From: Corbicula japonica
Lineage: Eukaryota > Mollusca > Bivalvia > Venerida > Cyrenidae
NCBI GenBank assembly: GCA_038501625.1
Contig: JAZAYU010000222.1
Span: 248,001 to 312,000, forward strand
DNA length: 64,000 bases
Reading direction: 5' to 3'
Positions within the stretch are counted from its first letter, which is position 1; each line of letters starts with the position of its first letter. The notes beneath the pieces were generated by a model that saw only the letters and a program-made list of their open reading frames with translations, made no database searches and was not told where the DNA came from. This document shows, piece after piece, positions 11,201 through 25,700 of this stretch. A program made the translations under genes and the position numbers.

Positions 11201-13882
11201 GTCAATAGCTGTTTAACAAATGATTGAAGCTTTTGTTTCTTATCTCTTTCTGCTATTGAGTAAAATGTCTACACAGTTAAGAAACAAACTTTGCAAGCAA
11301 ACACTTGAAGAAGGTCGTTAAAGCCCGCGTTACGACTAAATTATTGAGTAAAATTGAAATGATAAGCTACAATGTAAAGTGAGGAATGAGACATAACAAG
11401 CGTTATACAAGTAACAAGACGTTCACAATTGGTTTTATAATTCGATGTTCAATTTATCCAAACGATGACTTTTTAACTAAACAAAGACAATCTTAATCAT
11501 GTAAATTTATCAATGTTCATCAGACCATATTTGACTTTGTTACGAGTTTTTTTCATTCATTTTAATACAAATAACAAAACTAAAATTTGCAACTATTTCA
11601 ATTATATCAAGCATATTGTCAACCACTTTACAAGTTATGTTCATATGATATACCTTTTCCAACGAACCAAGATAGCAAAACAATCAATTATAGTAAAACA
11701 ACTTAAATATAAACATGTTTTAATCATACGGAATGTGAAATCGGTAAAAAGAAAGTAATTTTCCAACATAGATTTTAAATCATACAGGTCGGTATATTGG
11801 ATGCATGTAGATCTCGGATGTTCGTTTTACGAATTAAGATTTAGTATTATAGTGTTTAAGATCAATTTCGTCCTAAATTTATGTATAACTAGATTATATT
11901 TGTTAAACGTATCTAAATTTAAGCTTTTCTAATTACAAAACTGGCTAGTTAAGTGCTTATTGGTTTCCCATTTCCAAATGTTAAAATGAGGAAGTAGTAG
12001 TCTCGCTCAGATTCAAACAGGCTCACTTGCAAAGATTAATTTTGAATTTGAAATTTCCGTTAACTGTCTAGTCTTATTTAAATAATAAGCCGCTAGGAGC
12101 AGGAAGTATCATATTTTCTAACTTGTTACTATAATCACTTTTTTAACAAATTTGACTCAACACGGTCAACCAAATGATGATCGCGCAAGTATGATAACTA
12201 CATTTGTATTAAACTTTGCAGGCTGATTGTGTTATTTGTATTTATTTACAATCAAATAATTTACTTTCCTATTAGCAAACAAACCATTTCCTAAACTTCA
12301 GAATTTTGAATATATCAACTTGCCTGCGATAAAACTTAAGTTAATATTTAATAAATCCTCTGTGTATACGGAGACAAAATATTTTGGAAGAAAGAGACGT
12401 TCGTATTTTGGCAGTTTAATGGTATATGCATTAACTGCTGGTATTAATTTGTTTTAGGAAGTTAACTGAATTTATAGGCAGCTTAAATGAAAACGCATTC
12501 AAAATCAACAATTTGTGCAGAAAAACGGCTCAATAAAACAGATGAAATTACAAGGTGTTAGTTTCTCGGCTCGCTCATGGAAAAACAAAGACGAAAAGTG
12601 TCTTACCAAGACTTGCCTCTACACAAAAAATCCACATTTCTCGTACTCTTAATAATTTATTTATTTGAAGTTGCTGACGATTTGCGCCAAATTTCGATAA
12701 AGCAATATGATTGGATAACTCAGTGACAGTTTTATAATAGACAGCAATGTATTCAATGGGATCCCAGCGATTTCTGTACGATTACGGTATGTTATTACAT
12801 TTTTATACTATTTATATTGATGAGAATATATAAATTGTATTGTATTAATTAAATCGTTTTTCAACAAGAAATTAGATAATAATAACGATTATTTCGTAAA
12901 ATGAAATTCGGTGATCAACCATTTTCTAAAACCGAACATAAATATCGGAGTATTTTCTCTAAAAGGGTATCTATTATTGGGGTCAAGGACGGGCCCACCA
13001 AGGATCGGTTGCAGAGAATCCTATCCGCGCATTTTACTGTAGCGCCATCAGTAAGATATCTAGTACACGAATAACAAATTTACTAATAAGGTAATAAAAG
13101 ATTCATTTGATTTAAGTGTTTTATTAATATAAAAGATACATATATGTGGCATACACTGTTTATTGCAGTTCCGTGCACTTTTTGTTTATTTAGTCATATG
13201 TTTTGATTAAGGGTGTAAAAACTAAAAGTAAATGTTCCGATAAAGATGCCTAAAAATTGGATCTGATAAGAATTGTTGTAGCAATAAATTACTTTCATCG
13301 TATTCATACATCCTTTCAAGTTTTCAAACTTTAAGTTAAGTCTCTTATCAACCTAAAAACGGGATAAATCGAAACGCTTGATTTCTATATATATTGTAAA
13401 CATTTAAACAGAGTGTGCAAATGAAAATATTTTCGATAAGCGTTAGACGTTCTATGGCTTATCACAGTCTCGACGACTTGCCCACCCTCCCTTCCCCGGA
13501 CACAGACACCTAGTTCCTCAACCAGAGCCACCGTTTCGACATCGGCCTCGGTGTTAAATCAGCGACACGCGTTGCGCTTGATTGGTGGACCATCGGGAAA
13601 GTTCTGCGAAACAAACTTAAATCTTATTATACACCTTTTTTCAACCACAACCATTGGTTTGCTTTGAAGAAAAAAAGTTACCATTCTGTAATTATTTGTT
13701 TTAAATAGTCATGTGTTACGAACACTGTTTTTATTTTCTGGTTGTTAATCTACGTAAGCCATATCTTTTCAAACATTGAGTTATTACCTAATACCTGCTC
13801 GTTTTGACACCTTAATAGAATAAGAAGTCATTACTTAACCTTTACAATATTGGCAGTAATAAATCAGTCCTTACAGGTCTTA

Positions 13883-14562
13883 AGGCCCGGTCACACCGGC
13901 CGAGCGTTGCTGGAGCGTCCCTGGAGCGGTGAAAAAAAATCATCACCGCTCGTAACCGTTCACCACCGTTAAACAAAGGTTGGCCTCCGTTAAAGCAACG
14001 CCGTATACGCTCGGCCACCGCTGATGTCTCTCGAAGGGCCCTCCAACCGCTCCGAAAGTTTTGAGCTGCACAAAATATTGCGAGCGGTGAGAAGGGAAAA
14101 AATTTCCGCCCAGGCAAAGTTCATCACCGCTCCACCAACGCCCAAGCAAAGTTTGGCACCGCTAGACACAAGTTCGTGGACGCTTGGGTACGCTAGGCCA
14201 ACGCCGAGTTTTTTTAACGCTGCACCACCGCTACTTCGCCAGTGTTGCCCGGGCGGCGATTAAACGTTGCAAAAACGTTGGTGCAGCGCTTATAAGCGTT
14301 TTACGAGCGGACACGGGGTTGTTGGAACGGTGTCGGGCGCATGCGCAGAACGCCGCTGTACCAAACGCTCGCGTCACCGCTATACCAACGCTTGCTATCG
14401 CTAAACCAACGCTAAAGCAACGCCGGCTTCAGCGGTGCACCGCTAAATCAACGCCCGTGTTTTCGATTTTTTTTCCATTTTGTGAGCGGTGACGAGCGTT
14501 TGGTCCACCTTCCTACCGTTCAAGGAACGCTCCAGCAACGTTTGGGCGGTGTGACCGGGCCT
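13883..14562. mobile_element. 680-bp foldback DNA transposon with TTA target duplication
   Basis: Starts AGGCCCGGTCACACCG and ends CGGTGTGACCGGGCCT, flanked by TTA on both sides (13,880-13,882 and 14,563-14,565). The GC-rich interior is built from many short direct and inverted copies of AGCGGTG and AACGCTCC-like motifs. A 3-bp TWA-type duplication suggests a non-autonomous PIF/Harbinger element (inference). Open frames inside it are by-products of the GC-rich repeats. Confidence 0.85.
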
Positions 14563-14565
14563 TTA

Positions 14566-17500
14566 CCTCACTGAATTGATAATCACACTTTTATTCATAC
14601 GTTCTCTTTTGTTACAGAATGGATAAAAATGATACATTTTATTATAAATATGATTACGAAAATGTCAAAACAAATTTTGAAACAAGACCAAATAGCGTGT
14701 TATATAGTGCTTGGATAGTGCTATATCCAAGGAGATTTGTCAACCATTGTTTTGTTTTGTTCGTATAAGAATCTGTCTGACGCAATATTAAAAACTAATT
14801 AAATCTTTAGCGTATATTATTGGTTTGATATACATTTGTATCCAGGTAAGTGACGTAAACACTTCTTGTGAACCTTTATTCATTAGCATGCATCTAAATG
14901 TAAATAGAGAAATAACTTACGTTTAAAATTCGTCTCTTTGTTTTTATTTGCGGGATTTTAAACTAAATTTAACGCAAGCAATTTTCTTAAAATAAATTTC
15001 TTAAACCTCATTAATTCATGTCTTCGGGGTTATAGATGACGAAGATACATGTAATTGGTTTATTCCTTATGGAATTTGTATCTTGCTTTAAAAAGAAAAA
15101 AAAACACAATGTATGTAATTTATACGGAAACTAGAATATTTTGGTTCTTCAGACATTATTTCCCATAATGACGTCGACTGTAACATATCACAGGCACCTT
15201 GGAAATTACAAATCGTATGATGACATTGTTCTAACAATTTTCAAACGCGATTCAAGAAATCTTGAGGATATAAGTATATAAAACGTGCACGTTTGTTTAA
15301 ATAAATACATTATGCCTACAATTTCATTGCAATTAATGTGATTTATATTGTAACGTTTTCAATGGGAATGTAAACGAATGACAAAAAAAAGAGAAAGTAG
15401 AGAAACTCTGTTAGCGAAGTAGGTGTCCCCAGCAGAGATTATCCATACCAAAGTATTGGTCCATGAAATTGGGAAAATTTCCAAAGTAGCAGGGTTCATT
15501 ATATTTGGATCTTAACAGCTGTCTCTGTGTTTAAACACTTGCTGTAAAATTTATGAATATTGGCTGATGATATTTATACATTAGAAGTTGGCTCTTAAGT
15601 ATGCCGAATTGCAAATGACAATGTGTGAAACTTCCGCAGACAAACAAATAAACAACGCAAAGGAGTCAAAAACGGCCTTTTCAAGGCGATGGAAATCAAT
15701 TCATCTCTTCGTCTAGAAGATCATCCGTGTTAATAAGACGACAAACAACATGTTTAACAACACAATTGCCTACAGGTGAATTTTATTTCCACGATTAAAA
15801 ATAGTGATACAATTGACGCATGACAAAGTGACACTGGCTAAACATCAAATATATACATTTCACACTTTTGTTCAAGGGTCTCCTTTATAAACGTTAAACA
15901 AATCATTGAAGTTTAAGTATTCGAGAAGCGAGCAATAAAGTATGACCTAATAAAAGAGACAACAACAGTGAAAATACAAATATTCTTCGTTATTCATATA
16001 AAATGTAATATAAAACGAACAATTTCAGTAAACTTAAAAATAACAAAGTTAACAATTTTAGTGGCATGACGAACTGAAAGGCCTCTATGACAATTAAGGA
16101 GAAGAAAACATAAATGAGGGGAAATACTTAGACTCTGTCTACCACGGATGAAAAATTTAGACAAAATGTCAAACCATTTTTCTGAAAATCGATTATGTTA
16201 TAAAGTCAGCACAAAGTCATACAAAGTAATGCTTTATAACAACAGTCAGTACAAAGTCATACAAAGTCATCCTTTATAACATTTTAAATGCATAAAATTA
16301 TGTAATAATTAAATATATATCTGTTTAAATGTTATTTATTGAAAACAGCGTCACATTTGCATACAAAGTCAGTTGTAGACTGACAAAGACATTACAAATG
16401 CAAAGTCTTTAAAGGCATTTTATTTTGTACTATTACTACATAAAAATATAGATTATTCAATTAAAAAAGATATTTGTTAATTAAAAGAATTTCATGACAA
16501 AGCCAGCGATGATTCTCCAAAGACAATATAATGTCAAGCTATGATCCATATTTTCTGTACAATGTCATACAAAATCATGTACACTATTATACAAAGGCTA
16601 ACATAGGATTTATATTAACTATGTAAAATGTTAAATAATGATATACATGTATATATGAAATTTAATGTAGCAGAAAGCGTGGCCCAAAATCTAATACTAA
16701 CTTGAGCCTTGCCAAGATCCTTTAAGGTAAATATGAAGATAATCATAATCATCAGAGTTGTGCCAAATGTAATCAATTTGAAATATCAATAAGAAATTAA
16801 TTCAAAATGTTGATTATTTACATTTGATAACTTATTATTGAATCTTTTGGAAAAAGTATTCATCTAACAGAACGACTGACCAGGTCAAAAAAGCTTCTGT
16901 AGTTTAAAAATGTGCAAACAAAGTCAACATTTAAACTTCTTGCATTCAACCCTTTTCCTGTTTAAATTATGTTCACGACGATCATACACTACATTAAAGG
17001 TAAATATAACAGCCTTTTACACGGCAGAAAGCATAACATAACAATCCACAGTATTAACATAAATTACCAATACTAGTCACTCATGTATTCTCATATTACA
17101 TTATTTCCGGTGTATCTTACAAACAAGAAAGGAAAAAAAATGTTTCCTATAACACTTTTAGTAAAGTGTTGACTCGGTAAAAAACCGCAATATCACAAGT
17201 AGGATAGTACAACACCCTTTATAAAAAAACAGTGTAAGAAGTACACTTCGTAAACTTATCAAAAGTCTAGGATAAAAGTCACAAATACACAATTCATATA
17301 AGACCGTTGAAAAATATAAAAAAGTCAAAACAAAATTCGGTCCAACTAATCATCAAGCTTCAGCTGCAGCAAACATATAAGTATAAGTATTGCAAGTTTA
17401 AAATCTTTTAATTCCAAATCATGCAGCCTTTATCCTCGTTTAATGACCTTAATGTCCAAACAAACAGTAATTCACAAATGATCGACAGTTTATCCACAAT

Positions 17501-17670
17501 ATAGCAGTACTGAAAAAAGCAGAAGGTGTTATGTCTTTCCTTTTCTTTTGATTTTGTTTGGATTTGATTTTTTTAAACAGGAATAGCCACATTAAAAACT
17601 AATTTTTGTTCAAAATGCTGTTTGTTCACGCGTGTAGTCGTTTTTATGATAATTTGTATTCCTTTTAAAT
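14566..17670. other. Intergenic region, no gene seen
   Basis: AT-rich. It contains a 40-bp direct duplication at 16,205-16,280 (GTCAG-ACAAAGTCATACAAAGT units) and scattered ACAAAGTCA motifs up to about 16.6 kb. It directly follows the 3' end of the minus-strand RNF213-like gene, so part may be 3' UTR. Confidence 0.55.
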
Positions 17671-19730
17671 CTAAAACATTTTCCCGGTTTTTTTCTGTCT
17701 GAGAAAGTTATTTGCAGACACCCATGTATGTACACTGTGTTTAAACAAGATCTCCTGGGGAAAGTCTACTAGGCATGCTGTATCCAGAGGTGCGGGATCA
17801 GAGACTTCTATAAAGCCTTGCAACCAGTCGCACAACCTGAAAATAAAAGAGAATATATAGTGAATACATGCAAGAATAATTGCTGGTTGCTGTGACATGT
17901 CTAATGTAAAACATAGTGTCTTAAAGTGGCTGTCTGATATATTTACGTTTCATAATAAAAATGAAATATTTCAATATATTTAATTGCAGAAAGATGAATA
18001 CTAAATCCCATTCTATACTGCTTTGGTTTGCCAACTTGTTTCAGTAACAATGCCATCAAAACTGTATCGAAAACTTTACTTTATAAGAAAACAAATCCCG
18101 TTTTCCTTGTTCGCAGAGCATGTTCGGAACTTTCCATTTTTTATTACTTAATAGTATGAACAGGCTCAATCAAACCGAGCCTGCAATATTTTCATATTTG
18201 TCGTGGCCGAGGGTCTTCAAAGTTCCCTTTTTATCTATTTTAATAGTTTTATAAATGTATCGCAAATGTCTAGCTTTGTAAATTGATGTTTTGATGTGTA
18301 CGAGTTAATACAAATACTTGTTGTTTGTAGTATCTATAAAATCCTCGTCTTCCGGCTTCTGTCTGACTGCAACAACTAGCAATATGTATTCATGCAACAC
18401 CTCTACTAGCTGAGCTAGTTTCTCAACAGAAAGTTTCTTCAATGCGTAATCTTTAAAAACTGTAAACAATTCTTCTGGTAATTTCTGATGGAACTCAGCT
18501 GATACGCTCTCAAATGTCGACTGAAAGAAACAGTTATATCAGCAATAAGTCACTGAGTATTCAATAAAAAAGTCACCTTTGAACCTAAACCAACCGGTAA
18601 GTGATTGATTCCCTTTTTGATGATTGTTCTGGTTTCTTCTTTAAAATTATAATTATTTACTAGCTCTATATGAATCTTAGTAATATCACATGCTCACAAT
18701 TCCCCACATCATTTGTCCGGATGGGAAAGCAGAGTGTTGGAGATGCATACTTCTTTTTTTTGTAAGTGAACACAGCTTTATAATAGTGGCCCATGGCTTC
18801 CAACGTTCTCTTTTTATATATTTTAAGCTATGATTAAATCAAGTCATAGTGTATATCTTTACTACTTTGATATTTTCTTTGCGATAGGATCCTTTTTTCT
18901 CCGTCAAAATAAATAAAATGGCGCGGAAAGTATCCACACTCTCTTTAACCCAAAACCAAGCCTTAATAAATGCTCGTGAACAGTAGTACTTACTTTTTTA
19001 CCTTTAATTCACTTCTTTTATGGTCAAAAAACTGGGTGCTATGTTTCATTGCCACTCAGGCTTATAACTCAGTTATTGTTAAAATTGAGATATCTTTTAC
19101 TTACTTCAGTTAGTTGATGATTATCCGTCATCTTCTTGGCTTTTTGTAGCGATAAAAGTAACCATAGCGATTGTGCATGTCGGAACTCACAAGCCTGCTG
19201 CGCCTGTAAAGTGTATTCCAAAATATCATATTCAATAAAGTTAAATCATCGAGTGATTAAAAACGATTATTCAGTAAATCTCAATTGGATTTTGGATTTT
19301 ATTTTCAATACAAATGTAGCCAATCGGTTTAATTGAGCAACACAATGAAAGCACAGAAACAGACATACTTGCAGCACAATATTAAAGGGCAGCAGTTTCT
19401 TGTTTCCTTGACACTTATGTAGCGTACTTAGAGTACTGTACTTTTTTTAAATATTGTTGATTACTAGATATTTTGTCAATATACAACAGAACGAAACATT
19501 AAGTAAACGACAGTCAAGTACAACTATGTGGTACATACTGTCTGGCTGTGCATTGAATATTTCATCTGAAGAGTTTTCACCATGAACTCGTATAACATTT
19601 TGTCTTGCGGACCTCCTGTTGACTTCAGAAAGCTGATGGTTATGTCCAGATTGTCCAAGGACTGACAGAGATCTGGCAAGGATCTGAATTCGCTTATAAT
19701 CTGGGTCTTCAAAACAGTGCCAAGTGTTTC
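17671..19730 (-). CDS. RNF213-like minus copy: last four exons and stop
   Basis: Exons 19,730-19,539 (192 nt; LCQSLDNLDITISFLKSTGG), 19,203-19,105 (99 nt; CEFRHAQSLWLLLSLQ), 18,520-18,318 (203 nt; LSVEKLAQLVEVLHEYILLV) and 17,836-17,671 (ACLVDFPQEILFKHSVHTW, stop TAG). The phases are continuous. Each has a same-length counterpart in the plus copy except the last, whose C-terminal tail differs. Confidence 0.9.
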
Positions 19731-22700
19731 CTGTTAAAAATACTAAACTCATTTCACTTTTTTTAGCGTAAGCTATCTAAGCAGGCTTTTGACCTTATTT
19801 TTACCAATTATACATAACACAATAAATTTTCAGGGAAAAAAAATAAACTAATTTGATTAGCGGCTATTAGAGGTATTTAGCAGGGTGATGAGGTATCTAG
19901 TGGGAAGGTAAAACAATTAGTGAATTAAATAATTAAAAATAACAATTAAAACATAAAGTATTTACAGTGGAAAGCTGAGGTATATTCTAGAATTATTTCA
20001 TATTTCTTAGAAATTATCTTCATTATATAAAAAGACAGACAGAACAAAATCATAATAAAAGTTGTCCTTTGCTAAATAACTTAAAGATATTGCTTGTTTG
20101 AGAATAAAACTGTGGACTGAATTATTTAGATTCTTGGCTATAAGAAAACAAGAAAAATAAATTGTTTTATTGTCCTAATTTGTGAACTTATTATTATTCT
20201 AAATATAGTTTTGTTATTACAAACTCAAATTTAAAATTGGTGGTAACTATGTTTTATTTATCTAAATTGCACTGAAAAAATTATATGAGACACACACCTG
20301 TGGAATTTTCTCCGCAAGTTTCCTGAAGACTTCAGCATTTGTGAACTCTGTTCTGTAAACCATAAGGTCAATCTGGAACAGAAACAATCTATTCGTCTCA
20401 CATTCATCTGTGGATCGTTACAAGCCAGTTGTCGCCATAGAAACATGAATAAGAGGTTGGGTTACTTAAGCGAAAACATGATTACCAACGATAAATTTCT
20501 GCTTAAACATTTTTGAATTACGCTTACTTAGAACCGGTCTTTAACATCCACTTAAATCTGGGCAATTATTTAAAATAGTTGAATATAATACATAACTTGC
20601 AATTCACATATAAAAATTTCCGAAGAAACACAATATTTAATACGTTTTATATAAAAATATATATCGTTGATATAGTAAACCTGTGTGCTGATATAATGTG
20701 TTATAATCTGGATTAACGCACGAGAAACAACAGCCATTAGCAGATATTTAAATATAAAAGTATATTTGCTTTCAACTAGAATGAGATATTGCTTTCATCT
20801 GTGATGATAGATAATCATTGCATTCTTTTATTTCACAAATGACACGCAGTTACCTGTAATAATTTGCCAACATCAACCCTCGACTTTGAAAAGAGTAATC
20901 TGGCCATTAACTGTCTTTCCAGACTAGCAAAGTCAAACTCAATTTTCGTACCCTTGCCCATCTCAAAGGAGTAATGACAGTTAGCAAGAATGAGAGGCTT
21001 GATGTCGTGCTGAGGATCATAACTAATTAAGTGAGCAGATGTAACTTCTTTCGGCTGAACAGTTGAAATGCTTGTCCTGAAAATCGTTAAGTTTATGCAA
21101 TTTGAGTAAGTACATACATCCATCTATATTTATGTTAATATAAACCATTAAAGTGTTGTTAAACATGTAGTTCATATGTAGATAATCTGTTGTTATAAAG
21201 CTCACTTATTGGTAGTTAATTGAACGCAAAAAGTATTTATCTAACCTTCGGACATTCTTCAGATACTTGTCCAAAAAGTCATTTTGTTTCCTTAGGAGGA
21301 AGTCTAAGAGTGCATAAGAGCAAAGTCCAGCTTCTTTCGTGGTTGGAAGAAGCATAGCGACAGTGGTGTTATCAGAAATAGGTTCACAGCAATATTCCTT
21401 TGAAACTGTTTCCCCGCCTTTCTCTGTTGGACATACTGCAAAACACAAAACTGATTTTTACTGCTTAACAATCTCTTGTTGTGAGAGTATGCTTTGGCCA
21501 ATGAAAGCAATCGAACAAAGAACATTTCCAAAGTTAGCTTCAAACTATTCGCTATTTGGCGATATTTGCTCTTCGCAATATATTGAGTTTATTTTCTGTC
21601 TACATACAGCAGAGAATGTTATAATAAGTCATTAATAGCCTGTGATTGGAATTGTTTACGAAAATCGGATTATACAGTCATGTTTGCGTGGTTTTTTCTT
21701 CAAAATGATGTTTTTTGTTTGTTTTGTTTGGAGTTTTAACGCCTGGTTTCAACACTTTTCTGGGTTATATCCCGGCGGTCAGTCCACCTAACCGGTGTTC
21801 CTGGGTCTCTAACCAGTACTAACCAATTTCTCCGCAAGCGACTGACTGCTTCCTCACTTGAATCAGAGGTGAGGGACAAATGACTCTCAGACGCAATGTC
21901 CGAGTTCAATTGTCACGGAGAAATTTTTCCCGCCTCGGCTGGGGATCGAACTCCCGACCCCTGGATTGACAGTCCGATGCTCTATCCAATAAGCTAGCCG
22001 GGCGGGCTTTCTTCAAAATGAACTTAATCAATCATCGTCTTTCCTAGTTTCCACTAAATAAAACAAGAACGGTAAATTGAATTGTAAGAATTAAAAGAGA
22101 CATATATCAATCAATATGATACAGCTGCCTCACAGAATTACAGTAATTACATCAGCAAAAATTAAGGAAACAGCCTCAACACAAACAAACAGAGAGAGAG
22201 GGAGAGAGAGAGAGAGAGAGAGAAAGAAAGAGAGAGATAGAGAGAAGAGAAGCAGATATATACGTTTATAATACGAAAAGTTTCAAAAGATGACACTGTA
22301 AATAATTAACAAAACAGAGAACACAGTGGTTTACCTTCTAAGCGTCTGCGGAAATTAATGTTTGTCAATTCAGAGGGTTTTAAACTGGATTCAATGTAGC
22401 TTGAATTAGACACTTACGAAACAAATCCTCAGTATACCGTAAATTCAGACACACTCAACATCAGATAATGCAAAACCATACTTACAGTAAATTCTCTGTA
22501 TACCGTAAATGCAGACACACTCAACATGAGATAATGCAAAACCATACTTACAGTAAATTCTCAGTATACCGTAAATGCAGACACACTCAACATGAGATAA
22601 TGCAAAACCAGACTTACAGTAAAGGTTAAGGGAGCGTCTGACAAGTTCCCAAGCCTCGGCAAAGTCGTGTAGCATCTCCTTCGATTCTTCACCAGCGAAC

Positions 22701-25700
22701 TTTTCTGAAATGGGAAAAGATGAGAATACTTGATGGTGAAGTAAGACGTATTTACCAACTAATGTTGATCACTTTTTTATTTGCCTGCTTTATAAATATG
22801 TTAATAGTAGGATTATTTCGGAGTTTTAGCATTCGCAACCAGTTGGTGACTTTAGTGATCTTTTCACAAAAATAATAAATAACAATGTCTTTGGTTGCAA
22901 TTTTACCTTCATTATTGAGTAAAGTGATAAAAACCATTTGTCAAATAAAGATGACGTCAACACCTGCGAAGTTTTCCCAAACTGCCGATATCATTTTCTT
23001 ATGAGAGAATAAGTCAATTGTTTTAGTTATTTGTGACAGAAAATTGTATTGCCGGTCTACTTCGTGTTCACTGTCTCACAAAAAATACAATACGAAACGA
23101 TTACCTTTAAGCAGTCTTGAGACAGTGATTTGTGACGCTTCTGCCTTGTCCAGCTTCCTCTGATATTTTTGGAACAACGTACGATGTAACCTTAGAATAC
23201 TTGGAATGTATCTCAAAGCACACAAAATGTGTTCCTGTAGAAAAAAGTATATAAAAGTATAAAGCTCATACCATGAACTGTGTAAAAATCACACTGAACA
23301 CACAGCCCACGTAAAGTCGATAATGAGCGAGAAAGCACATGTTTACAAAACGACAAATTTAAAAAAGACAGCACAGAAAATTAACAAAACATAATATTAT
23401 CCAGGGTACAACCCCAAAAGAAAATCATTGTCAAAAGATATTTTCTTGTTGGTGTAAAAACCAAAGTCTGTGGTTTGTTCACGAGTTTCTTGCTTATTAC
23501 ATTTTCGCAGACGTCAAGTATCATTAATGCCCCTCTGAGGTAAACTGTTATGATGAGTAGCGCTGTAGCAAACAATTTTCATTTAATTTTTTTAAATGCA
23601 CAGGGTCTAAGAGATAAAGCTAAACGATTACGATTTCTTCAATGGGTTTCTCAACAAAAAGGAGAGCTTATTTTGCTTCAAGAAACGCATTTTACTAAGG
23701 ATATAGAAGTTTTTATTAAACAAGATTTCAACGATTGGAATATTATTAATTCGTATGGCGATAATCGTAGTCGTGGTTGTTCGATTCTGATAAAAAAATC
23801 TTTGCCAATTGATATCATTGACCACTACTCTGATCCTGAAGGTAGATATGTTCTATTAAATGTCGAATTTATGAATAATGTGTACTGTATTCTTAATATT
23901 TACGCGCCAAATGACAAACAATCTAGAAAAATATTTTTTGATGACATATCAGAGCGGCTTACTGAAAAATGCCCAGGTGTAAAAATTTTAGGAGGCGATT
24001 TTAATGATATTTTAAATAAAAGTGATAGGATAAGTAACTCCGCCCAAACCAACCTTTGTGCAAGCTTAAATAAATTAAAAGAAAAACATAAACTTGTTGA
24101 CATATGGAAAGAATTTAATAGAACAAAAACACAATATACTTGGCGTAGAAAAAAATGGAATTGAAAAAAGCAGAATTGATTTTTGGCTAATCGATGAAAA
24201 CATAATCCCCGCAGTATTTTCTTCAGATATTCGCCCCGCGTTAATTAAAGTACTGATCACTTAGCAATTTCATTAAAACTGAAACTTCCATCTGTAAGAG
24301 GTCCAGGTTATTGGAAATTAAACAATTCGTATTTGTGTGACCTGGACTACATAAACATAATAAATAAAATAATTGATTCGTGTAATTTATTAAACACTTA
24401 TAACTACCAAATTTTATGGGATATTTGTAAATGTAAAATAAGGGAACAATCAATCGAATACGCGAAGAAAAAATCGCGTGAAAGACAAAATAAATTATTA
24501 GAATTAGAAAAGCGCTTACAAGAATTATATAACACAGAAAGCTTAAATAATAGTGATCAAATTAAAAATGAAATTATTAAGTTAGAGCAAGAAACCGAAG
24601 AACTATATAATTTTAAAGCTACCGGTGCACAAATTAGATCAAGAATTCAGTTTTTAGAAGAAGGTGAAAAAAATTCAAAGTTTTTCTTTAATTTAGAAAA
24701 GTCAAGGCAAAACCGAAAAGTCATTAGTTCTTTAACGGTAGATGGAAAACACTACACAAATATTAATGATATCCTTAAAGAAGAAATTCGCGTTTACAAA
24801 GAGTTATATTCTTTTAACGACACTATAGCAAATAATAATCAATACTTAAATAATATCATTCTAGAAAAAAGGTTAAACATCGAAGAGGCAAATTGTTGTG
24901 AAGGTATTTTAACTTTAGAAGAATGTACTCTAGCTGTTAAAGAGATGAAAAAAAATAAAAGCCCTGGTTTAGATGGTCTAACAGCAGAATTTTATCAAGT
25001 ATTTTGGAATAAAATTAGTAAAATTGTACTTAATTCGTTAAATGAAGGATTTTAAAAAGGTGAGTTATCATTTACACAAAAACAAAGTGTTCTCTCATTA
25101 ATTTTTAAAAAAGGTAATCCTGAATCGCTCGATAATTGGAGACCAATATCATTACTTAACATTGATTATAAGATTGTTGCCAAGGTTTTAGCTAAAAGAT
25201 TTCAAACTGTTCTACCAAAAATAATAAGTATGGACCAACAAGGGTATATAAAAAATCGATTTATAGGATATAATATTAGGCTGATTCAAGATATTATAGA
25301 TTATACAAATAATTTAAATATTGAAGGTGCCGTGTTATTTCTAGATTTTAAAAAGGCGTTTGATTCCGTTAGCTGGTCATTTATGTTGGCAGTTCTAGAA
25401 AAAATTGGTTTTAACGAAAGTTTTATTAATTGGTAATAAGTCATTTACAAAAATATATCTTCATGCATTATTAATAACGGATGGAAATCAAACTTTTTTA
25501 ACATCTCGCGAGGAATTCGTCAAGGTTGTCCATTGTTTGCTCTTCTTTTTATCATTGTAGCAAAAATTTTGGCAATAAAAATTCGCACATCACCAAACAT
25601 AAATGGCATTGGAGTACCCCATAATTCCGAAACTGCTCATATAAAAAATTCTCAATTAGCGGATGACACCACTTTATTCTTGCAAAACGCAGAAGAAATT

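Larger units (their letters stand above)
8660..13880. other. Intergenic region without recognised genes
   Basis: AT-rich DNA with stops in all frames. It holds a possible tRNA-derived SINE remnant (9425-9500), a perfect-type hairpin (10,058-10,187), R1 copy c and a 126-bp tandem repeat. The open frame at 11,513-11,758 is low-complexity and unsupported. No exon-like block with splice sites was found. Confidence 0.6.

Noticed and set aside
13842..14492. Overlapping open frames on both strands
   Set aside because: They lie within a GC-rich foldback transposon and reflect low stop-codon density, with no family resemblance.
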